Source of the DNA: Spirochaetaceae bacterium
GTDB taxonomy: Bacteria > Spirochaetota > Spirochaetia > DSM-27196 > SLAA01
Direction: 5' to 3'
Assembly (NCBI GenBank): GCA_003564775.1
Contig: PXEI01000433.1
Span: 1 to 11,279 of the forward strand
DNA: 11,279 nucleotides
Positions 7,034 through 11,279 of this stretch are shown here, one piece after another; the stretch's first letter is position 1; every line of letters starts with the position of its first letter. A program made the translations under genes and the position numbers. The notes below the pieces were generated by a model that was given only the letters and a program-made list of their open reading frames with translations, had not been told where the DNA came from and did not search any database.

Positions 7034-8029
7034 TCAGGGGCTGCCAGGGCCGGTAGTTCTGCTCCGGGAAACGCGGCGGTCGAACTGGTTGGATATTTTG
7101 AGGAACGGCACTGGATCAATAACGTTCTCACCAAGGTGCACCTCAAAGTGCAGATGCGGCCCGGTGGAGAGTCCGGATGACCCTAATGTTCCAACTTGTT
7201 GCCCTTGTTCAACAACCTGCCCTTCCGAGACGTTGAGCCTTCGCAGGTGAGAGTAGCGTGTGCGGAACCCATAGTTATGCTGAATAATAACGTTCCAGCC
7301 ATGGTTGTACTGGTCGTAGCCAGCAGCTATTACACGCCCGTTGGCGCTGGCAACAACCGGAACCCCCGGGGTATCGGCAATGTCAAAACCCTGGTGGAGA
7401 TACCACTGACCAGTAAATGGGTGGATATGCGGACCAAACTCGAATGTGACACGACCTCTGCCACCAATAAGCGGCCAGCCGTTGGGTATGTTGGTAAGAA
7501 TCTCTGCATGGCTGGAAAGCACGCCGTCTATTCGTCGCAGCGGTTCAACCGCACCGGCAAGCACCGCGGAGAGTTTCTTGAGCTCCTCAATCTCTGGTAT
7601 GCTCGAATCGCCACCAGGGTTTGCGCGTATGAGTTCAATAAGCCCGGTTGACTGTTCGAAGCCAGCTGACGAGCCGTCAAGACCTATAAGCGCCTGCATG
7701 GTGCCGCCCATAGAGGCTTGCAAAGAGGCACTACGCCCCGCCAGCTCCGAGAGCTCGTTCAGAACAATATCAAGACTCGCCTGAGCAGACTCCAGCTCAC
7801 GACTGCGTTCGTTGAGAACCTGCTCCTGTTCGTGAGAACCAACTGCCAAGTAATAGATGGAAAAAGCTAGCATGCCGAATATAGCTGAAATGAAAACAAG
7901 CGAGAGCAGGTTCATACGGAAGTTCAGAACGCGGCTACCACTGTGCGGGACAATCTTTACCGTAATGCCCTGCCAGAAGGCAGCCACTACTCCAGCAAAG
8001 AAGCTGAGGATTGCCGCGAAGGGTCGCAT
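7034..8029 (-). CDS. Membrane-anchored M23 metallopeptidase (LytM/peptidoglycan endopeptidase type)
   Basis: A predicted peptidoglycan-cleaving or septal-regulating zinc peptidase of 331 residues. One membrane segment (about 41-63) follows a short cytoplasmic start. A probable coiled coil (about 65-110) and a linker precede the C-terminal M23 domain (about 185-310). The zinc and catalytic residues are present: H212 and D216 in HQGFDIA, H261 in YSHLRRL, and HLH at 292-294. The sequence FEFGPHIHPFTGQWYLHQG (196-214) is typical of the family, so the enzyme should be active rather than an EnvC-like activator. The start at 8029 is chosen because GGTGGAG lies just upstream and it precedes the hydrophobic N-terminus. 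A longer in-frame start at 8122 adds 31 unlikely residues. About 25 residues after the domain are Ser/Arg-rich. Confidence 0.9.
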   Translation of the reverse strand: MRPFAAILSFFAGVVAAFWQGITVKIVPHSGSRVLNFRMNLLSLVFISAIFGMLAFSIYYLAVGSHEQEQVLNERSRELESAQASLDIVLNELSELAGRSASLQASMGGTMQALIGLDGSSAGFEQSTGLIELIRANPGGDSSIPEIEELKKLSAVLAGAVEPLRRIDGVLSSHAEILTNIPNGWPLIGGRGRVTFEFGPHIHPFTGQWYLHQGFDIADTPGVPVVASANGRVIAAGYDQYNHGWNVIIQHNYGFRTRYSHLRRLNVSEGQVVEQGQQVGTLGSSGLSTGPHLHFEVHLGENVIDPVPFLKISNQFDRRVSRSRTTGPGSP

Positions 8030-8056
8030 TACTCCACCTGCCCCCCACCGCGAAGC

Positions 8057-8084
8057 TCTATATCTTTGTCCGTATCTCACACAA
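8057..8084 (-). promoter_or_regulatory. Possible promoter of the M23 peptidase gene
   Basis: On the minus strand, TTGTGT (8084-8079) and TATAGA (8062-8057) lie 16 bp apart, about 28 bp before the ATG at 8029. The intervening leader contains the GGTGGAG ribosome site. Matches to consensus are modest. Confidence 0.35.
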
Positions 8085-8151
8085 CATACCTTTTGCTCGC
8101 GGCACAGGCGCAGTAAGCGCACCTGAAAAAAATAAACTCAAGCGCAACTCC

Positions 8152-8185
8152 GGCGCTTTGCTTCTAAGTATCGGGCAAAAGCGCC
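8152..8185. repeat. Inverted repeat, imperfect hairpin
   Basis: GGCGCTTTGC (8152-8161) pairs with GCAAAAGCGCC (8175-8185), about 10 bp with one bulged A, around a 13-base loop. Only three T's follow, so it is a poor terminator in the rightward direction, and no gene ends here. It may be an operator or an upstream insulating hairpin. Confidence 0.5.
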
Positions 8186-8225
8186 TTTAGGTAAACCCTG
8201 GGGCAATGCCACTCTAGATCGCAAG

Positions 8226-8254
8226 CTGATCTTATACTACCAGACTAGTATAAT
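8226..8254 (+). promoter_or_regulatory. Distal promoter candidate with overlapping 8-bp operator-like dyad
   Basis: A consensus -10 TATAAT (8249-8254) sits 17 bp after a weak -35 (CTGATC, 8226-8231). A perfect dyad TTATACTA-CCAGAC-TAGTATAA (8232-8253) fills the spacer and most of the -10. That is the position expected for a repressor operator, or for an activator that compensates for the poor -35. Transcription from here would give a leader of about 125 bases. Confidence 0.45.
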
Positions 8255-8278
8255 ACAATAAATAACGGATTTGTCCAG

Positions 8279-8330
8279 GGTTGTCGACACCGAGATAAAG
8301 GATTAGGGGCGCTGTAAGTCCTTGACAACC
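8279..8330 (+). promoter_or_regulatory. Potential structured leader RNA (nested stems)
   Basis: The outer stem is GGTTGTC (8279-8285) with GACAACC (8324-8330), 7 perfect bp. The inner stem is AAGGATT (8298-8304) with AGTCCTT (8317-8323), 7 bp including one wobble. It stacks directly on the 3' side of the outer stem, with a 12-base bulge on the 5' side and a 12-base apical loop rich in G. A weaker hairpin follows (GGGGGT/ACCCTT, 8332-8353). It would only exist in RNA made from the distal promoter. I could not match it to a known riboswitch class. Confidence 0.4.
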
Positions 8331-8348
8331 AGGGGGTCATGGTATAAA
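8322..8348 (+). promoter_or_regulatory. Proximal promoter candidate of the mnh operon
   Basis: A perfect TTGACA (8322-8327) and TATAAA (8343-8348) are separated by 15 bp, shorter than the optimum 17. The predicted start is near 8355, giving a leader of about 30 bases to the mnhE ATG. The boxes are good but the spacing is poor. Confidence 0.5.
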
Positions 8349-8358
8349 CCCTTGAACA

Positions 8359-8371
8359 GCGGTCGGACCGC
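8359..8371. repeat. GCGGTC-G-GACCGC palindrome in the mnhE 5' leader
   Basis: A perfect 6+1+6 palindrome lies just downstream of the predicted proximal transcription start and 14 bases before the mnhE ATG. It could be a small 5' hairpin stabilising the mRNA or a protein-binding site. Confidence 0.5.
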
Positions 8372-8385
8372 ACACAAAGATATGA

Positions 8386-8934
8386 ATGATGAGTAAGTAT
8401 ATTGTTCCCATAGGCGTACAAGAGCAGCGCGAACGCCGCATCATATTTGCGCGAATTGCCACCGTCTTTGTACTGTGTTTCCTCTTTTGGATCGTCATGG
8501 CCCAAGATTTCCATCCACTCTCCATTGCTGTAGCAATTGGGCTCTCGCTGGCAGCCGCACTCTACTCTTTTGGGCTTTTCTTTGAGGGCCATTTACGCCC
8601 AGCGGCTCGCCTGCTTCTGCGTCTGGATCTTGTTGTGCTGTACCTCCTGATCATTCTCTACCTCAGTTATATTGCCATTTATGACATCATTGTTCGCATG
8701 CTGACCGGGCGCTTTAGCCCCGGCATCGTCAAGATCCGCACCCGGCTTAAGTCGCCGTTTGGTCGCGCGGTACTGTGCAACACCATCTCGGTTGTGCCGG
8801 GGACACTTTCACTCTGGATGGAAGGAAGCACCATTTATGTGCACTGGTTTAATGTAGAGACCCGTCACTCAAAAAAGGCCGCCAAAATGATCAACTACCT
8901 CATTGAGGATGTGCTGGAGAAGATCTTCGGATGA
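8386..8934 (+). CDS. mnhE: Mrp-type cation/proton antiporter subunit E
   Basis: Structural membrane subunit of the multi-subunit Na+(K+)/H+ antiporter (PF01899), 182 residues. Hydrophobic segments lie near 22-40, 45-66 and 78-103. The conserved cytoplasmic domain carries SPGIVKIRTRLKSPFGRAVL (111-130), ISVVPGTLSLW (134-144) and YVHWFNV (151-157), all hallmarks of MrpE. The start is ambiguous between the ATG at 8386 and the adjacent one at 8389, and no strong ribosome site is seen (only AAAGA). It is the first gene of the operon, and its stop overlaps the mnhF ATG by four bases (ATGA), a sign of translational coupling. Confidence 0.93.
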   Translation: MMSKYIVPIGVQEQRERRIIFARIATVFVLCFLFWIVMAQDFHPLSIAVAIGLSLAAALYSFGLFFEGHLRPAARLLLRLDLVVLYLLIILYLSYIAIYDIIVRMLTGRFSPGIVKIRTRLKSPFGRAVLCNTISVVPGTLSLWMEGSTIYVHWFNVETRHSKKAAKMINYLIEDVLEKIFG

Positions 8935-9194
8935 TTTACCTCATCTACGCAACATATGGACTTACCGCAATGAGTCTGGTCCGGTTGATAATTGGACCAA
9001 ATTTCTACGACAGGCTGTTAGCGCTGAACATGGTTTCGGCTCATGTTACCCTGCTCATGGCATTCTACTCAGTCTTTTATGGACACAGCTTTTACCTGGA
9101 TGTTGCACTCATTTACGCCTTGCTGTCGTTCACCGAGATAATTGCGTACGTGCGCCTGGTTGGACCAGCGCACCCAGGAGACTCAGTGGCATGA
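8931..9194 (+). CDS. mnhF: Mrp-type cation/proton antiporter subunit F
   Basis: Small membrane subunit (PF04066, MrpF/PhaF) of 87 residues with three predicted helices, the normal size. It has the family motif RLIIGPNFYDRLLALN (18-33), including D27-R28, and the second conserved segment LDVALIYALLSF (56-67). The start codon overlaps the end of mnhE, and its own stop overlaps the mnhG ATG (ATGA at 9191-9194). MrpF is an essential structural subunit; the conserved Asp has been implicated in ion passage in related systems. Confidence 0.93.
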   Translation: MIYLIYATYGLTAMSLVRLIIGPNFYDRLLALNMVSAHVTLLMAFYSVFYGHSFYLDVALIYALLSFTEIIAYVRLVGPAHPGDSVA

Positions 9195-9505
9195 CAGGCT
9201 TTGAAACATTTCTTACCGGTTTTGGATACTTCCTGGCTGCCTTCGGACTCTTTATTGTGTTCTGGGGTAACTACGGAATGATCATTCTCCCGGATACGCT
9301 TACCCGGTTCCATGCTGGCACCAAGTGTGGCGCTACCGGTTCACTCACCAGTTTCCTTGGTCTCATCCTGATTGCCGACGGAATTGATTTTACCGTAAAG
9401 CTATGGGTGCTTATTGCAATAACAATTATTACATCGCCGCTCATTGGGCACATTCTCGGGTTATCATATATCAAGTATCGTGAATACAAGGCAGGTGGAG
9501 AATGA
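9191..9505 (+). CDS. mnhG: Mrp-type cation/proton antiporter subunit G
   Basis: Membrane subunit of the PhaG/MnhG/YufB family (PF03334), 104 residues with three hydrophobic segments (about 7-33, 48-63 and 70-92). The diagnostic segment LPDTLTRFHAGTKCGATGS (33-51) is present. The start is the ATG overlapping the mnhF stop; a longer in-frame start at 8903 would run through mnhE/mnhF in another frame and is rejected. Its stop overlaps the next ATG by four bases. The polar C-terminus (KYREYKAGGE) probably lies in the cytoplasm. Confidence 0.93.
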   Translation: MTGFETFLTGFGYFLAAFGLFIVFWGNYGMIILPDTLTRFHAGTKCGATGSLTSFLGLILIADGIDFTVKLWVLIAITIITSPLIGHILGLSYIKYREYKAGGE

Positions 9506-9738
9506 TCCCGGGAATGGAACAGTTCATTCTGGTGTTTCTCCTCGCGGCAACCATCATTGTGGTGTTTGCTCCCAAGCTTGTGCTCGCGTTGCTGGGACTG
9601 AGCATCTTCAGCATGTTTCTGGCACTAAAATACTACGTCTTAAACGCTCCGGACGTGGCCATCACCGAGGCAGCCTTGGGCACCGGCCTCACCACCATTG
9701 TGTTTCTGGTGGCCATTCGCAAGACAAGGGGGAACTGA
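9502..9738 (+). CDS. DUF4040/MbhD-like subunit (detached part of MrpA C-terminus)
   Basis: A 78-residue membrane protein with two to three helices, corresponding to the DUF4040 module. In Bacillus-type Mrp this module is part of the C-terminal end of MrpA. In Mbh/Mbs complexes and split Mrp systems it is a separate subunit (MbhD). The signature is APDVAITEAALGTGLTT (49-65), with the conserved acidic D51 and E56. The ATG at 9502 overlaps the mnhG stop and has AGGTGGAG very close upstream. The ATG at 9514 (MEQF) is an alternative with more normal spacing. It is expected to dock beside MnhG and the NuoL-like core. Confidence 0.88.
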   Translation: MIPGMEQFILVFLLAATIIVVFAPKLVLALLGLSIFSMFLALKYYVLNAPDVAITEAALGTGLTTIVFLVAIRKTRGN

Positions 9739-9741
9739 TAC

Positions 9742-10188
9742 ATGGTTAGTTTACTAAGCTACATCTCCACAGACCGGATAGTAGAAATTGACTCACAGCA
9801 GCGTGAAGAAATTCTGAAACAACTCATTGCCAAAACACTGGAAGGCGAGGCGCCTGAGCTGCAGGACAAGGTGTTTAAAGAGATCACCTCAAAAAGCCAC
9901 AAGAAAGAGGTGAACATGGGAAAGGGCTTTGCCCTTGCGCATGCCCGTATTGAAGGAATAGAGGACATTCACGTGAGTGTGGGGCTCTTGCCAAAGAAGG
10001 TAAAGTACCGCAAGGGAGACCCGGTACACACCATCTTTTGCATTGCCATTCCCAACGATATGTCCCGCGTCTACTTAAGTCTTATGGCGCGACTCACTCG
10101 AATGCTCTCTCTGCCGGATGCCGCCGCCAAGTTTGACAACGGCGATCCTGCTGAGATCGTGGCTTTCATTGAGAACTTTGAACAATGA
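9742..10188 (+). CDS. PTS EIIA domain protein (type 2, Ntr/fructose-like)
   Basis: A soluble 148-residue single-domain EIIA of the PF00359 family. Members accept phosphate from HPr or NPr on a histidine. The phosphorylation-site motif is retained: GKGFALAHARIEG (60-72), with H67 as the predicted site, so it should be able to cycle between phosphorylated and free forms. There is no EIIB or EIIC domain and no sugar permease nearby, which fits a regulatory EIIA-Ntr-like role rather than sugar uptake. It starts three bases after the upstream subunit gene with GGGGG in the ribosome site, and lies inside the antiporter operon, 22 bp before the PII-like gene. The inference is that it regulates or senses antiporter activity; EIIA-Ntr is known to control K+ transport systems in enterobacteria. 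Confidence 0.9.
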   Translation: MVSLLSYISTDRIVEIDSQQREEILKQLIAKTLEGEAPELQDKVFKEITSKSHKKEVNMGKGFALAHARIEGIEDIHVSVGLLPKKVKYRKGDPVHTIFCIAIPNDMSRVYLSLMARLTRMLSLPDAAAKFDNGDPAEIVAFIENFEQ

Positions 10189-10210
10189 TGCTGAACGGAG
10201 AGGCAACCTG

Positions 10211-10540
10211 ATGTACATAGCGATCTTGATCCTGAAAAGTGAGGCGTACGCCAAGCAGGTGGTCTCAACACTCATTGAGTTTGAAGTGTACGACGCAACC
10301 GTACTTGACGGTGAGGGTTTGGTGAACGTAGCAACCGAGACTATGCCTATTCTCAGCGAAGTTACATCGTTGTTTGGGCAGGAGATTGTGTTCAACAAGA
10401 CCGTAATCTTTGGCAGCAAAGATCGCGAGACTATCGAGCGGATTAACCGCTCTCTCAAGGATCAGGGGATAGACTTCACTCAACCGGAAGTAGGCACGCT
10501 TATGGCCTTCCCATGTGAGCTCTATATCACCGAAGGATAA
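10211..10540 (+). CDS. Small PII/CutA-like putative regulatory protein
   Basis: A soluble 109-residue protein. The pattern MYIAILILKSEAYAKQVVSTLIEFEVYDATVLDGEG suggests a beta-alpha-beta start like PII, here quoted only as residues 1-36 in outline: strand 2-8, helix 11-24, strand 27-33 ending in DGEG. A second half (IVFNKTVIF, then helix 70-84, then ELYITEG) fits the ferredoxin-like fold. The classical PII T-loop tyrosine and B-loop signature are not seen, so ligand and partner are open. GGAGAGG lies eight bases before the ATG, which supports this start over the in-frame ATG at 10118 inside the EIIA gene. Its place in the operon suggests it modulates the antiporter. Fold assignment is inferred from pattern only. 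Confidence 0.65.
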   Translation: MYIAILILKSEAYAKQVVSTLIEFEVYDATVLDGEGLVNVATETMPILSEVTSLFGQEIVFNKTVIFGSKDRETIERINRSLKDQGIDFTQPEVGTLMAFPCELYITEG

Positions 10541-10545
10541 GTTCC

Positions 10546-10977
10546 ATGGACCTACGCCATTCCCCCATACTCCGCATAACCGTAGGAATGCTGTTTCCGT
10601 TCATAGTCATGTTTGGCTTCTACCTTGTATCCTACGGTGCAAACTTCCCGGGTGGCGGGTTTCAGGCTGGGGTGGTCTTTGGCACCGTGGTTATTGTGGT
10701 GGAAATGATTTTTAACCGCCAGATCTTCGGCAATACCTTCTATATGGTCATTGAGTTCATTGGAATTGTCTTCCTGTTCACGGCTCTTATAGTCGGATTC
10801 GCACTTACGGGGTACTTCTTCTCCGGTCTCTACGGCGCAACCAGCACAAGCCCCATGTTCTCAAACGTGTTTTACTGGCTGCTTAATATCGCAATCTATT
10901 TTGAGGTGTCGGGATCCCTGATTCTGATCTATCGTTCGCTTATTCACTGGAAGTACGATGAACCATACGAAATGTAA
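10546..10977 (+). CDS. mnhB: Mrp-type cation/proton antiporter subunit B
   Basis: Membrane subunit (PF04039 MnhB) of 143 residues with four hydrophobic segments. The conserved motif ANFPGGGFQAGVVFG (32-46) is present, as are VIEFIGIVFLFTALIVG (68-84) and a C-terminal helix with FEVSGSLILIYR (119-130). The residue before the motif is Y30, where many MrpB proteins have His. The start has AAGGA eight bases upstream, within the end of the PII-like gene, and lies five bases after that gene's stop. The 3' end overlaps the next gene by 20 bp. Confidence 0.92.
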   Translation: MDLRHSPILRITVGMLFPFIVMFGFYLVSYGANFPGGGFQAGVVFGTVVIVVEMIFNRQIFGNTFYMVIEFIGIVFLFTALIVGFALTGYFFSGLYGATSTSPMFSNVFYWLLNIAIYFEVSGSLILIYRSLIHWKYDEPYEM

Positions 10978-11233
10978 CAAAATTGTGTTCGACATCGTTG
11001 TGGCGCTCTTTCTGCTTGGGGCACTCATCTACGTAGCCATCTATATGCAGGGCATTGAGCTGGGTTTCCACGAGGAAGTGCTTGACTTCAAGGCCATTGC
11101 CGAGCACATGAACATTCAGAACATGGTAGCGGTTGTGTACTTGGGGCCTCGCATCTTTGACACCTTCTTAGAGGTCAACGTAGTGATCCTCACGGTGTTT
11201 GGAATGAAGTTTATTCGGAGTGCACACCATTGA
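10958..11233 (+). CDS. MbhE-like / extreme MrpA C-terminal module
   Basis: A 91-residue membrane protein with an N-terminal helix (about 9-30), a polar stretch and a C-terminal helix (about 73-86). NIQNMVAVVYLGPRIFDTF (52-70), followed by LEVNVVI (71-77), matches the pattern N-x-V-x-A-(x)n-R-x-x-D-T-x-x-E. That pattern is found in MbhE and in the end of long MrpA proteins: R65, D68-T69 and E72 are in register. It overlaps mnhB by 20 bp, with GGAAG close upstream. Its position after mnhB rather than before it is unusual. The stop overlaps the TTG start of the following gene. Confidence 0.7.
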   Translation: MNHTKCNKIVFDIVVALFLLGALIYVAIYMQGIELGFHEEVLDFKAIAEHMNIQNMVAVVYLGPRIFDTFLEVNVVILTVFGMKFIRSAHH

Positions 11234-11279
11234 CCTTGCTTATACTCTTTATTGGCCTCTATGGCCTCATAGTCAGTGA
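11230..11279 (+). CDS. mnhC: Mrp-type antiporter subunit C, N-terminus only
   Basis: Sixteen codons are visible before the window ends: a hydrophobic start (MTLLILFIGLYGLIVS, with TTG as initiator) overlapping the previous stop as TTGA. GGAG lies nine bases upstream. MnhC (NuoK-like) normally follows MnhB in these operons and starts with such a helix, so the assignment rests on context more than sequence. Confidence 0.55.
   Translation, partial: MTLLILFIGLYGLIVS

Larger units (their letters stand above)
8030..8385. other. Intergenic regulatory region between divergent M23 and mnhE genes
   Basis: No supportable gene was seen in these 356 bp. The region holds the M23 leader and promoter on the left. 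Toward the right it holds a series of inverted repeats (8152-8185, 8216-8232, 8232-8253, 8279-8330, 8359-8371) and two candidate rightward promoters for the antiporter operon. The density of dyad symmetry suggests transcriptional or RNA-level control of the operon. Confidence 0.6.

Noticed and set aside
7196..7651. Rightward 151-codon open frame
   Set aside because: It lies antisense within the M23 peptidase catalytic domain and has no recognisable features.
8030..8122. 31-codon upstream extension of the M23 peptidase
   Set aside because: The extension is Arg/Cys-rich with no ribosome site, whereas ATG at 8029 has GGTGGAG upstream and leads directly into the membrane-anchor region.
8152..8185. 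Rho-independent terminator
   Set aside because: The stem is good but the loop is large, only three T's follow, and no gene ends nearby.
8279..8353. c-di-AMP (ydaO) or other known riboswitch before the antiporter operon
   Set aside because: The conserved sequence blocks I remember for that class are absent; only generic stem structure is supported.
10118..10210. Upstream in-frame start for the PII-like gene
   Set aside because: It lies inside the EIIA coding sequence; the ATG at 10211 has GGAGAGG and a normal beta-strand start.
1..11279. CRISPR arrays, tRNA/rRNA genes, insertion sequences
   Set aside because: No regularly spaced repeats, no cloverleaf or rRNA-like stretch, and no transposase frame or terminal repeats were seen.

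Overview
The window looks bacterial, with moderate to slightly GC-rich DNA (not computed exactly). It has tightly packed genes, ATGA/TTGA stop-start overlaps and two TTG starts. It contains biosynthetic genes, a cell-envelope pair and the first part of a Mrp-type cation/proton antiporter operon. The gene mix and protein style recall halo- or alkaliphilic spirochaetes (Spirochaeta/Alkalispirochaeta type). That is an impression, not a proven assignment.

Left part (1-2457): the 5' part of a SAM-dependent methyltransferase gene runs leftward off the window. Facing right is leuA (2-isopropylmalate synthase, long LeuA2 form), preceded by a complete-looking leucine attenuator. The attenuator has a 32-residue leader peptide with six Leu codons in nine, a region-1:2 pairing, a 9-bp antiterminator and a 10-bp terminator with nine T's.

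Middle (2470-5809): a leftward MFS transporter of the HcaT/LacY-like group converges on leuA. It diverges from a rightward gene for an odd member of the isocitrate/isopropylmalate dehydrogenase family. The 64-bp divergent gap holds two back-to-back promoters whose -35 boxes share a TTGCCGCAA palindrome. Both appear to start transcription at or within a few bases of the start codon, so both mRNAs may be leaderless. A CtBP-like D-2-hydroxyacid dehydrogenase follows.

Envelope genes (5821-8029): a FemAB-like/GNAT acyltransferase (COG3146 type) reads right. It meets, tail to tail with a 10-bp gap, a leftward membrane-anchored M23 metallopeptidase with intact catalytic residues.

Right part (8030-11279): a 356-bp gap rich in inverted repeats and with two candidate promoters leads into an Mrp/Mnh operon. 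The order is mnhE, mnhF, mnhG, a DUF4040/MbhD-like gene, a PTS EIIA (Ntr-like) gene, a 109-aa PII/CutA-like gene, mnhB, an MbhE-like gene, and the start of mnhC at the window edge. The large NuoL/NuoN-like subunits (MrpA core, MrpD) presumably lie beyond the right edge. The most interesting point is that two putative signalling proteins, one phosphorylatable and one possibly nucleotide-sensing, sit between structural subunits of a cation/proton antiporter. This suggests the antiporter is controlled by phosphotransferase and/or metabolite state.
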